Shown: piece after piece, positions 22,101-30,381 of the stretch
How the letters are laid out: the number at the start of each line of letters is the position of its first letter
Numbering within the stretch: the stretch's first letter is position 1
Assembly: GCA_027315315.1 (NCBI GenBank)
Contig: DAHUYG010000010.1
Span: 1-33,710, forward strand
Length of the DNA stretch: 33,710 nt
Reading direction: 5' to 3'
Source: Acidimicrobiaceae bacterium
GTDB lineage: Bacteria > Actinomycetota > Acidimicrobiia > Acidimicrobiales > RAAP-2
Position numbers and translations under genes: made by a program
Notes under the pieces: model-generated
What the model was told of the DNA's origin: nothing
The model's input: only the letters and a program-made list of their open reading frames with translations
The model's database searches: none

Positions 22101-23086
22101 GGCGCGAGGACCGCCACGAAGTCGCGCGACCAACCCACGCTGTACTGGTCGGCCGGCCGGTTCTGCCCCGGCACGCCGGCCTGCAGCGGCCCCCCGAGCG
22201 CGTTGGCGAAGGCGAGCTGCACCCACGCCGGGTTGATGTCGAGCTGCATTGCGTTCAGCACGCCGCTCGAGATGAGCGCACCTGCAAGGTCGGCCGGGAC
22301 GGCCGACATGCTGGCGGCATAGAGGATGTCGCCCACCGCGTCCTCCCCCAACGCGCTGCGGGCCACCGCCGACCCGCCGCCGAGCGTCGCCCCCCATGCC
22401 GCGACGTCGTCGATCTGTGGGCTCTCCTGGCCGTTGGAGACGAGCGGCGCCAGGTTCTGGCGCACGCTCAGGACCTGCTCTCCGGCCGTCGGCACGCCCT
22501 GCCCCCACACGCCGATGTGCCCGGTGCCGTTGGCGTCGATGACGAAGCTCGCCATCCCGTTGATGAGGGGGACCAGGGTCTGCCCGTCCACCTCGAAGCC
22601 CCCCGACCCCGTCGAGACCTGGAAGCCGCCGTTGAAGGCGGCGAGAAGCAGCGGCGCCTCGGCGCTGCTCACCGAGGGTTGGGCGTCGGGCGGCAGGGCG
22701 GCGAGGTTGGCGGGGGGGTCCTGGCTTCCGACATGGAGATCGAAGCGCACCTGACCGGCCCGGAACCGGAAGACCACGACCTGTACGCCGTCCGGGTTGA
22801 CGACGCTGCGCTCGTCGACCGCGATGTCGAGACCGACGTAGCTGACCGGGGTCCAGCCGGGCTGCGCGGGCTCGGTGGTGGTGGTCGTGGGCGGCGGCGA
22901 CGTCGTCGTGGTCGTCCGATGAACCGGTGCCTCCTTCGCCCGGGCGACGCCCGAGGGTACCGAGCAAGAAGAGAGCAGCGTCGCCACGAGCGCGCCGAGG
23001 GCGATCGCCCGGCCGACGCGACGAAGCGGGGGTGGGGGCCGGCGGGCCGGGCGCTCGAACCCGCTCCGGGCAACGGGGCGACCCAT
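22097..23086 (-). CDS. Exported phosphodiester glycosidase (NAGPA/DUF2233 family), probable lipoprotein
   Basis: Protein of 329 residues. The N-terminus is Arg-rich, then hydrophobic (AIALGALVATLLSSC), with LSSC as a possible lipobox at about residue 41. A Thr/Pro linker with TTTTTSPPP and TTTTTEP follows. The catalytic part contains VVVFRF, LLLAAFNGGFQ, FVIDANGTGHIGVWG and LNAMQLDINPAWVQLAF, the motifs of phosphodiester glycosidase domains that cleave sugar-1-phosphodiesters. The domain runs from about 75 to 325. It would act at the outer face of the membrane, perhaps on teichoic-acid-like or glycolipid phosphodiesters. ATG 23086 overlaps the stop of the upstream phosphoesterase (ATGA), showing cotranscription. 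The substrate is not known. Confidence 0.85.
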   Translation of the reverse strand: MGRPVARSGFERPARRPPPPLRRVGRAIALGALVATLLSSCSVPSGVARAKEAPVHRTTTTTSPPPTTTTTEPAQPGWTPVSYVGLDIAVDERSVVNPDGVQVVVFRFRAGQVRFDLHVGSQDPPANLAALPPDAQPSVSSAEAPLLLAAFNGGFQVSTGSGGFEVDGQTLVPLINGMASFVIDANGTGHIGVWGQGVPTAGEQVLSVRQNLAPLVSNGQESPQIDDVAAWGATLGGGSAVARSALGEDAVGDILYAASMSAVPADLAGALISSGVLNAMQLDINPAWVQLAFANALGGPLQAGVPGQNRPADQYSVGWSRDFVAVLAP

Positions 23087-24069
23087 CAGATCCGGAACAC
23101 CGAGCGCAGGCTGGTGGCGCTGTGGGCCGCCCCGAGGGCGGGCAGGCCGAGCATCTCCTCGGTCGAGCGGAGCAGCGAGTAGTGGTTCACCGGGACCTCC
23201 GAGACGGTGCCGGGCCGCACGCTCGGCGCGACGACGACGTTGGCGAGTGGGGTCGGCTCGTCCCACACGACAAAGAGCGCGGTGGTCCCTGCACGGTAGG
23301 CGGCCGAGGCGAGGATGCGGGGCACCCAGGTCGCGAGCCACCGATCGCCGACTGCGACCGAGCAGTCGTGCATGTCGTCGCAGATGTTCGGGGTGATGGA
23401 GGTATAGGTGGGGAGGTCGCCGCTCTCGAGCACAGACGCGAGGCCGCTCAGCGGGACGTCGTCGGTGCGACAGGCGGCCCGGTCGCCGGGCCCGTCGTAG
23501 TACACGGCCGGGTTGTGCTTCGCCGCATAGGACCCCTGGGAGACGAGCACGCAGTTGCCCGGCATCGACTCGGCGAAGCTCCGCTCGGTGCCGCCGGCCG
23601 CCCGCACCTGACGGAAGAGGTTGTCGGCCCCAAAGGAGTGCTCGGTCGGGTCACCGTCGTCGGTCACCCCCTGGGTCGACCCCGAGGTCGCCCCGAGATA
23701 GTTGGGCAACGACGGCGACCCGACCGAGGAGTAGTTGGCGTCCGTGCCGCACTCGTGCGCGAGTGCCGTCACGAAGGGCGCCGACGGATTGCCGATCACC
23801 GAGCTCCAGTCGTGATTCTCCATCCAGATCCACACGACGTGCTGGTAGCGGGCCGGCGGCGACGCGGCCGTGCCGCAGGGCGCGTTCGGGCCGGGCGCCA
23901 CGCCGGTTGGCGCCCGGAGGGTGGTGGTGGGTCCCGGTCGCCGCGCCGGCGCCCTCGAGGCCCGCGGGCTCGTCGGTGCACCCCCGCAAGCAGCGAGGAG
24001 CACCCCGGCCACGGCGACCAGGGCGGCGCCGCGCCTCGCGGCCGGGCCCCGCCCACCCGGGCTCACCAT
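23086..24069 (-). CDS. Exported phosphoesterase (PF04185-like acid phosphatase/phospholipase C family), lipoprotein
   Basis: Secreted lipoprotein of 327 residues. The signal peptide ends in the lipobox VLLAAC (about residues 23-28), then comes a Pro/Arg/Ala-rich linker. The catalytic domain starts with QHVVWIWMENHDWSSVIG, the PF04185 motif where the Glu-Asn pair binds metal. It continues through SLPNYLGATSGST, PNICDDMHDC, TALFVVWDEP and VNHYSLLRSTEEMLGLP, all landmarks of this phosphoesterase family. Several Cys suggest disulfides outside the cell. It would hydrolyse phosphate esters or phosphodiesters at the cell surface; the substrate is unknown. ATG 24069 is chosen because it precedes the signal peptide; GTG 24066 is also possible. 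Its stop overlaps the next start by 4 bp, coupling it to the glycosidase. Confidence 0.88.
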   Translation of the reverse strand: MVSPGGRGPAARRGAALVAVAGVLLAACGGAPTSPRASRAPARRPGPTTTLRAPTGVAPGPNAPCGTAASPPARYQHVVWIWMENHDWSSVIGNPSAPFVTALAHECGTDANYSSVGSPSLPNYLGATSGSTQGVTDDGDPTEHSFGADNLFRQVRAAGGTERSFAESMPGNCVLVSQGSYAAKHNPAVYYDGPGDRAACRTDDVPLSGLASVLESGDLPTYTSITPNICDDMHDCSVAVGDRWLATWVPRILASAAYRAGTTALFVVWDEPTPLANVVVAPSVRPGTVSEVPVNHYSLLRSTEEMLGLPALGAAHSATSLRSVFRI

Positions 24070-24227
24070 GGGCGCACGGCACCCCGCCCCACGGCGCGGG
24101 ACCCCCGAGCCCCGACGCCGCGCCCTGGGAACCTCAACGAGCGCGCCGACACGACGAGAAGTCTCCCGCCGCCGGCTGAAGACGAGGTGAAATCCCTGGC
24201 CGCTCCACGATTCGGGATCCGATCCGG

Positions 24228-25049
24228 CTAACGCCGGGCGATGTAGTTGCTCACTCCCCGGAAGTGCTCGTGCTCCTCGCTGTAGGCGTCGATCGGGAGC
24301 ATCCCGCCGCCGGGCACGACTCGAGAGAAGCGGAACCCGAGCGGGGCGAGCAGCTCCCAGAAGTCCCGGAAGAAGGTCCGCGAGTAGATGTTGGCCGACC
24401 CGAACTCGAAGGCGACCGCCCGAATCACCCCTGCGGCGTGCGAGCGGCGGGCACCGTGCAGTGCGGCGAGCTCGGCGCCCTCCACGTCGAGCTTCAGCAG
24501 GTCGACCCGCTCGAGCCCGTGGTCGCGGGTCACGTCGTCGAGCGTGACGACCTCGACCTTCTCTTGGTGCGCGCTCATGTCGCCGAAGTAGGTGTCGTGG
24601 CGCTCGTAGAGGGAGGCGGCGCCGTAGCCCGGGGACGCCCCCGAGAGCAGCGCCTCGCCCGCGTGGTCTCCCACGGCCGCCCGGATCACGGTCTTGTTGG
24701 GCAGGGCGAGCTCGCCCAGGACCTCCTGGCAAGCAAGTTGGGGTTCGAACAGGAAGAAGCGCGCGTCGGGGTTCCCGAGGGCTCGGTCGATGGCGCTCGC
24801 CCATTGTCCGAAGTTCGCGCCGTCGACGATCACCGGGCGAGGGACCCCGCGCAGCGTGGACGCATCGGCGCTCGCCTCCCCGGCCATGTCCCAGCCGGTG
24901 CCCGAGCCCGGCCCCCGGAGCACGTCGAGGTAGATCGCAGCGGCGCGGCTCAGCCGGCGGGGAATGAGGCGGGCCAACCCTGGCGCGGCCCATTTTGCCA
25001 GGTCGGAGCCGTCGGCACGCTCCTCGACGCTACCGCACGGCGTGCGCAT
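24228..25049 (-). CDS. FkbM-family SAM-dependent methyltransferase
   Basis: Class I methyltransferase of about 273 residues. SAM-binding motif I appears as PVIVDGANFGQWASAI and motif II as ARFFLFEPQLACQEVL. VVTLDDVTRDHGLERVDLLKLDVEGAELAALHGA carries the LKLDVEGAE signature of the FkbM family. FkbM proteins O-methylate hydroxyl groups on sugars and polyketide-type compounds, so modification of a glycan or glycolipid is likely here. The start at ATG 25049 gives a Leu/Arg-rich N-terminal extension; no ribosome binding site is seen, and a start nearer the Rossmann motif cannot be excluded. It lies 158 bp upstream of the two lipoprotein genes on the same strand and may be in their operon. Confidence 0.85.
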   Translation of the reverse strand: MRTPCGSVEERADGSDLAKWAAPGLARLIPRRLSRAAAIYLDVLRGPGSGTGWDMAGEASADASTLRGVPRPVIVDGANFGQWASAIDRALGNPDARFFLFEPQLACQEVLGELALPNKTVIRAAVGDHAGEALLSGASPGYGAASLYERHDTYFGDMSAHQEKVEVVTLDDVTRDHGLERVDLLKLDVEGAELAALHGARRSHAAGVIRAVAFEFGSANIYSRTFFRDFWELLAPLGFRFSRVVPGGGMLPIDAYSEEHEHFRGVSNYIARR

Positions 25050-25376
25050 CGCGTGACGGGGCCAGTCGGCCGACGCGACCGAACGCGCGCTTGTCCGGGC
25101 CCCGTCGGTGACGCGATGGCGCCTCTTCGATGCCACGGAGCGCCCGAGGTGGTCGGGCCCCTCTCGAGAGCCGATCGTTGCGGGGCCGGAGCCCGCGCCG
25201 CTCGGCCGGCGGTTCGACCCCGTGCGTTGCGGAGTGGCGGCCCCTCTGGGGGGCACCGTGGTCGAGATTGGTTCCTGCAGCGGACGCCACGCCGGGCGCC
25301 ACCCGTCCTCGGGGTCCGGGCCGTGGGATCGACCCCTCGATGGTCGGCGACGGAGTCGTGGCCCTCGAGGAGTGAC
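25050..25376. other. Stretch between the FkbM gene and the secreted-protein gene, no intact gene
   Basis: About 330 bases without an intact gene. The left end should hold the promoter of the FkbM methyltransferase gene (minus). The plus strand carries a possible degraded methyltransferase (see next entry). I see no hairpin or clear promoter boxes. Confidence 0.5.
25108..25375 (+). pseudogene. Possible degraded SAM-methyltransferase remnant
   Basis: In one plus-strand frame GGTVVEIGSCSGRHAGR (about 25252-25302) looks like the glycine motif of class I methyltransferases (VVEIGSxxGR). In a second frame the sequence ends GRGIDPSMVGDGVVALEE followed by TGA at 25373-25375, which could be the D-P region after the next strand of the same fold. 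A frameshift between the two would join them. Both parts are short and the intervening sequence is not convincing, so this is a weak call. It faces the intact FkbM gene. Confidence 0.25.
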
Positions 25377-26726
25377 TCAGTGCACCACGACGTGGACCAC
25401 GAAGGCACCGTCGCAGGGAACCTGGCCCGATCCGAGATGGACACAGGCGCTCGGGCCCACCGTGAGGTCGGCCGTCCCGGCCTTCCAGGCACGGAACTCG
25501 GCGACCAACGGCTGGGGGCCCGACGTCAGCGGACCCAGCACCGCCGGGTCGCTCGACATTACGGGATTGGTGAACGATCCGAGTCCTTGGGCGCCGGGGA
25601 GTGGCTGCACGGTGATCACCTGACCGACCGCCACCTGGATCGTCTGACCGTTCATGGTGGCGTCAACCGGGACGAGGACGGGCGTTGTGGTCGTGGTGGT
25701 GGCGGGAGTCGCACCCCGTCGCCCTGTCGGCAGGTTGGTGACCAGTCCCACGGGGTCGTGGCCGATGACGCCGGGCAGGTCGGCGGTGACGACCGCCGCG
25801 TGCAGGCTCAAGGTGACCTGCTCGCTCCGACCACACGGCGGCCCGTATGGGCGGGCCACCTGGACCTCAACGTCGGCACGGTCCCGGTCCACCAGGACCG
25901 TGCCGGGATACTGGTCACAGGGCAGAACCGTGGCCGAGATCGTGCCCGAATACCCGTTGGGATTGCGCGAGGTGAGCGTCCAGGGCACCGAGACCGACTC
26001 TTCGACAGCGTTGAGGGTGGGCGCGACCCGGGCGCCCGAGACGCAGCCACCGGGCGCTCCCTCCGAGTAGACGAGGGCGTCGGAGCCCGTTCGAGCATCG
26101 ACCATGAACACCTCATAGTCGTGATCGGTGCGCCGAGGGGTCAGACGAACCGGCGCCGACGTCCTCTCGGCAGGACAGCTGAAGACGATGGGCGTGCGGT
26201 GCACGACCACCAACCAGGCGAGGCGGTCGGCGAAGGAACCGACCGTCGGGAACTTCGGATCTGCCGGTGCCAAGCTGCCGCTCGTGGCTGGAAAGAACTT
26301 CGCAGCGACGCTCACCCGGCCGTAGCCGCCGGCGACCCCATCCGCGGCGAGCGGGCCCAGATCGCTGGTGGAGGCCATAGCGCCGCAGAGGGCCTGGTGC
26401 TCGGTGAGGACCGGGACGTCTCCCCGCCTCGGAGGCGCGACGACCAACCCCCCGTTGTCGAGCGAGAACCCGTGGCGGGCTGCCCCGCCCCTCAGAGCGG
26501 TCACCGCCGGTCCCGAAAGCCTGCTCGTCCGACGACCAGAGGAGTTCGGGAGCCCATGGGGCAGCGGGGGAAGCTCACAGGAGAAGTCGGATCGGTTTGG
26601 CCCCGGGCCGGTGCTGGCGGCGACGGGAGAGAAGGACCCCGCGGACAGCGCCATCGCCCATGCGCCAAGAGCGGTCGCCACGACCGCCGGGATCACGGCG
26701 CATTGCTTCTTCCGGGCGCCCCTCAC
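25377..26726 (-). CDS. Secreted protein with Thr-rich linker and C-terminal Ig-like/inhibitor-like domain, function unknown
   Basis: Exported protein of about 449 residues. The signal peptide reads RGARKKQ then AVIPAVVATALGAWAMALSAG. A large extracytoplasmic region with several Cys follows. After a linker with GRRGATPATTTTTTP, the last about 105 residues form a beta-rich domain: VAVGQVITVQPLP, NPVMSSDPAVLGPL, AEFRAWKAGTADLTV, ACVHLGSGQVPCDGAFVVHVVV. That pattern recurs in actinobacterial secreted proteins and resembles Ig-like or chagasin-type inhibitor domains by eye. The main part I do not recognise. GTG 26726 is preferred because it supplies the basic n-region; GTG 26696, with GGAAGAAG just before it, would start inside the hydrophobic segment. 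It is preceded by about 240 bp without a gene. Confidence 0.75.
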   Translation of the reverse strand: MRGARKKQCAVIPAVVATALGAWAMALSAGSFSPVAASTGPGPNRSDFSCELPPLPHGLPNSSGRRTSRLSGPAVTALRGGAARHGFSLDNGGLVVAPPRRGDVPVLTEHQALCGAMASTSDLGPLAADGVAGGYGRVSVAAKFFPATSGSLAPADPKFPTVGSFADRLAWLVVVHRTPIVFSCPAERTSAPVRLTPRRTDHDYEVFMVDARTGSDALVYSEGAPGGCVSGARVAPTLNAVEESVSVPWTLTSRNPNGYSGTISATVLPCDQYPGTVLVDRDRADVEVQVARPYGPPCGRSEQVTLSLHAAVVTADLPGVIGHDPVGLVTNLPTGRRGATPATTTTTTPVLVPVDATMNGQTIQVAVGQVITVQPLPGAQGLGSFTNPVMSSDPAVLGPLTSGPQPLVAEFRAWKAGTADLTVGPSACVHLGSGQVPCDGAFVVHVVVH

Positions 26727-26964
26727 CCGCTGATCGATCGAAGACCGCACACCCCAAAGACGCCTGAAGCGGTGGAGGGGTTCAAGTCGCCCGGCAGATT
26801 CTCTCGGGTTCCCGGTCGATCCCGTTGCCCCGTGAAGATGCCGTGACCGCCGCGCACACAGGGTCCGAGGCTCCGAGCACCCGAGGCGCATCCCATCGAA
26901 GTGGGACTCCCCTTGTGCCAGACCGCCACCGTGGCCGGCGACCCGCCGGCGCCGGTCCAGGTCG

Positions 26965-28650
26965 TCATCGGCGAGGAGGCGGACCATCTGCGAGCGCGAC
27001 CGTGCGACACGGGGCTCCGCCCGGGCACCCGGTCGCCGAAACGGCTCCCGCCGCTCGGAGCCGGAGGACGACGGTCGCGGAGCCCGAGACCGGACGGACG
27101 CTCGGCCCGATCTGGCGCCAGCCGGCGCCGAACCGCGCGTCCAGCCCGTCCACGTGAAGCCGGAAGGCGATGGCCTCGACGAGCGAGGAGGCGAGGATCG
27201 CCGGCGGCAGATCGCCCTCGAATCGGAGGGTGAACGGCTCGCCGCGTGGCGCCACCCGGGCGGCCAGGGGTGCGAGCTCGGCGGTGAGGTCGAGCGCCTG
27301 GGTGCGATCGGGGTTCGAGATCGCGACCGCCGACGCAACGCTGCTCGCAGTGACGGCGAGGGCGAGCGATGCTCCAGCGAGCGCGAGGGGGGCAAGCACG
27401 CGCCCGAGCGTCGGCATGGCTCGGGCACCGCCATGTTGCCCCCGACTCCACCACCGTCGCGCCGTCGCCACGACCACGGCGAGCGCCGAGACGGCGAGCG
27501 TCGCCCACGCCGCCATTCCGACCGGCCACCAGATGACGTCGAGGTAGGCCAGGCGGCCAAGCTGGTCGGCAGGCAGCTGGGCGATGCTCCAGGTCGTCCC
27601 GAGCGCTGCCAGCAGGGCCACCAGCGCGGCCGAGGCGACCACCCGCTTTCGAAGGAGCAGGGCCTCGAGGAACACCCCGGCCAGGATCACGAGGACCACC
27701 ACGCCAGCGGCAAAGGACGGGCCGAGCACCACCCGGGAGAACTCGAAATACGTGGTCCCGCCCGCCCCCGGCGGCTGGACGGCATGCCACCAGAGTGGTG
27801 AGGGCCGAACGAATGCGGCCAGCCCCCGGAGGGCGGGCTTGAATCCGGCTTGGGCACCGACCGAGCGGAAGAGCAGGAGCGCCATGTTCCCCGGGCGGTT
27901 CGTGAACTGCTGCACGAGCGGTGCGGCCCACAACGCCGCCGCCGCGAGGAGGGCGGCGAGCAACCACCATCGGCCGCGGTGGATCCCGCTCTCGCGCGCC
28001 CGCAGGACGGCCGAGAGGAGCGCCCCGAACCCGACCAGCAGCGCCGGCATGGCGAAGACGAGGTGGCACTGCGCAGCGATGCTCGCCGCCACCACGAGGC
28101 CCGGAAGCCATCGAAGGTCGCCCGCCGCCACGCACCATGCGGTGGCGAAGGTGGGGAGGAGCATCACGGCACCGAGGTACGGGTTCCATGCGGGGTCGAG
28201 CGCGACCGCCGGGTAGGTGACGACGAGGATGCACGCCGCCGCGGCGGCGAGTCCGGCACCGAGCGGACCCGCCACCGACCACGCTGCCTCGATGGCGAGC
28301 GCGACCGCACCGATACAGAGGAGGGAGGCCCCCCAGAGCACGCCGTGGACCGAATCGAGCCGCACCGGGATGGCGAGCAACCAGTCCTCGATCGGACCGA
28401 GGTCGTAGGGGGAACCACCCCCGTGGGGCAGTGCTTGGGTGAACTGACCGACGAGCGGAATGTGGCGGCTGAAGACGTCGAAGGACCGCCAGGCGATGAC
28501 CGCGTCGTCGCCGAACGGGCGCCACAGATAAGCGATGTCCGCGATCGCCCCCACCACAAAGGGCGCAGCGCCCGAGAGGTGGAGCACGATGCGGATCCAG
28601 CGCCGACTGGGTGTGGAGTCCCGGTCGCGCGCTGAGAGGTGGCGCACCAT
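26965..28650 (-). CDS. Large polytopic membrane protein, glycosyltransferase-like (GT-C type) but unassigned
   Basis: Integral membrane protein of 561 residues. About ten or eleven hydrophobic helices run from residue 20 to 430, starting with IVLHLSGAAPFVVGAIADIAYLW. The first long loop holds acidic and aromatic residues (FGDDAVIAWRSFDVFSRHIPLVG, with the DD near residue 50). This fits the general plan of GT-C glycosyltransferases, which carry an Asp pair in the first extracytoplasmic loop. I cannot name a family. The C-terminal about 120 residues are soluble and probably outside (LDLTAELAPLAARVAPRGEPFTL onward), ending APCRTVALADGPPPRR. ATG 28650 is chosen because upstream codons look non-coding. 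A role in lipid-linked sugar transfer would match the DPA genes, but that is speculative. Confidence 0.7.
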   Translation of the reverse strand: MVRHLSARDRDSTPSRRWIRIVLHLSGAAPFVVGAIADIAYLWRPFGDDAVIAWRSFDVFSRHIPLVGQFTQALPHGGGSPYDLGPIEDWLLAIPVRLDSVHGVLWGASLLCIGAVALAIEAAWSVAGPLGAGLAAAAACILVVTYPAVALDPAWNPYLGAVMLLPTFATAWCVAAGDLRWLPGLVVAASIAAQCHLVFAMPALLVGFGALLSAVLRARESGIHRGRWWLLAALLAAAALWAAPLVQQFTNRPGNMALLLFRSVGAQAGFKPALRGLAAFVRPSPLWWHAVQPPGAGGTTYFEFSRVVLGPSFAAGVVVLVILAGVFLEALLLRKRVVASAALVALLAALGTTWSIAQLPADQLGRLAYLDVIWWPVGMAAWATLAVSALAVVVATARRWWSRGQHGGARAMPTLGRVLAPLALAGASLALAVTASSVASAVAISNPDRTQALDLTAELAPLAARVAPRGEPFTLRFEGDLPPAILASSLVEAIAFRLHVDGLDARFGAGWRQIGPSVRPVSGSATVVLRLRAAGAVSATGCPGGAPCRTVALADGPPPRR

Positions 28651-28862
28651 GCGAGTCCGACCGTACCGTCTCGTCTCAACCGAGACGGGTCTCTCGGGAG
28701 CCTTGCGCGTCAGGCTTGTGCCAGCCTGGCAGGAGGAACCGGATCGGCCAACCGCTGGATGGACTCCCTCGGGCCTGCTCCAACTGCCCGCTCTCCGCCG
28801 CGGCCGTCCGGGGCGTGTCGCCCGTGGTGGCGCATTGGGGGGTCCCACCAAGCTCCAGATAG

Positions 28863-29246
28863 CTAACGGGGGACGACCGTCACCGGACAGCGAATCCCTG
28901 TTGCTCGACCGAGCCGGACATCCGCTGTCACCAGTGCGCAGTCGAGCGACTCAGCCAATGCCACATACGAGGCGTCATAGGCCGAGAGGTTTTCCCGGAG
29001 CTGCCAAACGCGCTCCAACAGATTGAAAACGCCATAGCGGGACAGACCCAACCGACGCCACCGGTCGAGCGCAAACCAGGCGTCGCCTGGCTCAATCCGC
29101 GAGGCGGCAACCTCACGGCGAAGGGCGCTCGCCACCTCGGGATCGATCAGGTGAGGAACGTTCACCTGCTCCTCTGACAGCGCCCGGCGAGCAGGGCCCG
29201 CATTGAGCAGCGCGGAGAGCGCCGCCGACGCGTCCACAACGATCAT
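28863..29246 (-). CDS. VapC-type PIN-domain toxin ribonuclease
   Basis: PIN-domain protein of 127 residues. The first acidic residue is Asp5 ([14 protein letters not shown]), then Glu in [11 protein letters not shown] (about 38), and the C-terminal acidic pair lies in [26 protein letters not shown]. These are the positions of the Mg-binding active site of VapC RNases, which cleave tRNA or rRNA. The ATG at 29246 overlaps the stop of the antitoxin gene as ATGA (29243-29246). The family length is 125-140, so it appears intact. Expression is expected to be autorepressed by the toxin-antitoxin complex. The RNA target cannot be inferred. Confidence 0.92.
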   Translation of the reverse strand: MIVVDASAALSALLNAGPARRALSEEQVNVPHLIDPEVASALRREVAASRIEPGDAWFALDRWRRLGLSRYGVFNLLERVWQLRENLSAYDASYVALAESLDCALVTADVRLGRATGIRCPVTVVPR

Positions 29247-29464
29247 CTCTCCGCGCGCCCCATCTCCACGTAGCCGACGATCGAGACTGGATCGACGTCA
29301 AGATCCGGGAGGGTACCGAGCAACGCAGGGTTGTCCGCCCGCCGCGAGGCCTCCTCGAGCTCCCTCACCGCCAGCGCCCCGACCGACATCCGCTCGCGCG
29401 CAGCCAGCCGCTCCAGGCGCTCGACGACTTCGTCGGGCACGTTGCGTAGGTAGAGCGTCCTCAT
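29243..29464 (-). CDS. FitA/VapB-type ribbon-helix-helix antitoxin
   Basis: Antitoxin of 73 residues. The N-terminus [33 protein letters not shown] is a ribbon-helix-helix DNA-binding domain (strand about 3-8, then two helices). The C-terminal part, [26 protein letters not shown], would wrap the toxin. ATG 29464 has no ribosome binding site, but the minus-strand box TAGCAT lies 8 nt upstream (29473-29478), suggesting a leaderless transcript. Its stop overlaps the VapC start. Two copies of TGTCGC 22 bp apart (29464-29469 and 29486-29491) flank the promoter and may be its operators. Confidence 0.88.
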   Translation of the reverse strand: MRTLYLRNVPDEVVERLERLAARERMSVGALAVRELEEASRRADNPALLGTLPDLDVDPVSIVGYVEMGRAER

Positions 29465-29491
29465 GTCGCATAATGCTAGCCAATCTGTCGC
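29464..29491. promoter_or_regulatory. TGTCGC direct repeats over the FitA-like promoter
   Basis: TGTCGC occurs at 29464-29469 and 29486-29491, 22 bp apart (two helical turns), each followed by an (C)AT step. They surround the -10 box TAGCAT (minus, 29473-29478) of the antitoxin gene, the place where a ribbon-helix-helix antitoxin would bind. Confidence 0.35.
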
Positions 29492-29556
29492 CATATGCGT
29501 CGGCCGCAGCACCATGGCTCGGCACCCCCTTCTCACGGAGCTCGCTGGTCAGGGCG

Positions 29557-29581
29557 GAACGTAGCGCAGCGTGCTACGTTC
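29557..29581. promoter_or_regulatory. Palindromic operator of the Phd-VapC module
   Basis: GAACGTAGC (29557-29565) and GCTACGTTC (29573-29581) are perfect 9-bp arms with a 7-bp spacer. The right arm contains the candidate -10 box TACGTT (29575-29580), 7 nt from the antitoxin GTG at 29588, so bound Phd would block transcription. Confidence 0.6.
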
Positions 29582-29587
29582 GGGGTC

Positions 29588-29842
29588 GTGGCCAAAGAGA
29601 TCACCCAACGACGACTTCGAAACGACAGCGGCGAGATCATGCGGGGATTGGATAGCGGCGAATCCTTTGTGGTGACCCGCAACGGGGTACCGGTGGGTGA
29701 GTTGACTCCTCTGCGGCGGCACCGGTTCGTGAGCGCCGACGCCGTCATCGCGATGTTCCGCGGCGCCCCACTCGTCGACTTGGCTCGACTTCGCACCGAT
29801 CTCGATCGCGTCGCTTCCCAGGATGCCGATCCTCGTGCATGA
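29588..29842 (+). CDS. Phd/YefM-type antitoxin
   Basis: Antitoxin of 84 residues. VAKEITQRRLRNDSGEIMRGLDSGESFVVTRNGVPVGELTPL is the Phd/YefM fold, with the variable N-terminal strand, the L-R-N-x-x-x-x-I-M helix, and the V-T-R-N-G-x-P-V hairpin. The C-terminal stretch from FVSADAVIAMFRGAPLVD is the toxin-binding segment. GTG 29588 is chosen because TACGTT lies 7 nt upstream and the Phd fold begins right there; the open frame starts earlier at 29495 with non-conserved sequence. It overlaps the VapC gene by 20 bp and diverges from the other toxin-antitoxin pair with 123 bp between start codons. Confidence 0.9.
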   Translation: MAKEITQRRLRNDSGEIMRGLDSGESFVVTRNGVPVGELTPLRRHRFVSADAVIAMFRGAPLVDLARLRTDLDRVASQDADPRA

Positions 29843-30248
29843 TTCGCCACGCGAACCGCGAGGTCTCGTCGACACCTCCGTGGTCGTCGACCTCGAGCGG
29901 CTTGACGCACGACAGCTTCCGGTCGAATTGGCCCTGAGTGCGATCACGATGGCCGAGCTCGCCGCCGGTCCACATGCGACCGAGGACGCAGCGGAACGGG
30001 CACGCCGTCAAGACCGCCTGCAGCGCTCGGAGGCGGCTTTCGATCCCCTCCCCTTCGACGGAGAGGCGGCTCGTGCCTACGGCCGAATCTTCGCGGCGGA
30101 GACGGCGAGAGGGCGCAAGACGCGAGGGGCCCGAGCGTTGGACCTCTTGATCGCGGCGACGGCATGCGCCGAGAACCTCCCGCTCTACACGCGCAACCCG
30201 GCAGACTTCGAAGGGGTACGTGACTTCGTGAAGGTCGTCACCGTCTGA
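29823..30248 (+). CDS. VapC-type PIN-domain toxin ribonuclease (paired with Phd antitoxin)
   Basis: PIN-domain toxin of 141 residues. The core starts GLVDTSVVVDLERL with Asp17, followed by Glu45 in TMAELAAG and an Asp in ARALDLLIAATA. LYTRNPADFEGV supplies the final Asn-x-x-Asp. These match the metal-binding sites of VapC. ATG 29823 is in frame and overlaps the antitoxin; GTG 29835 is an alternative and would better match the short N-termini of relatives. The pair is expected to form an autorepressed toxin-antitoxin complex. It appears intact. Confidence 0.92.
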   Translation: MPILVHDSPREPRGLVDTSVVVDLERLDARQLPVELALSAITMAELAAGPHATEDAAERARRQDRLQRSEAAFDPLPFDGEAARAYGRIFAAETARGRKTRGARALDLLIAATACAENLPLYTRNPADFEGVRDFVKVVTV

Positions 30249-30381
30249 ACCACGATCGAGCCGCCAGCGGTGGGCCGACATGCCGGATTGGCGCGCACAC
30301 GGCCGCTGCGACCGCTCCGAGATCACGGGGAGCGAGTCCGCGCCCCCTATCGGGCGGCGCACCGGGGGCCGATGGGAGCCA

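Noticed and set aside
24264-26846. 860-codon plus-strand open frame
   Set aside because: It is antisense to the FkbM and secreted-protein genes, which have clear motifs; its own translation shows none.
26723-26964. Extension of minus-strand coding between the membrane protein and the secreted-protein gene
   Set aside because: The frame open here is different from that of the membrane protein, which stops at 26965, and the translation has no recognisable pattern.
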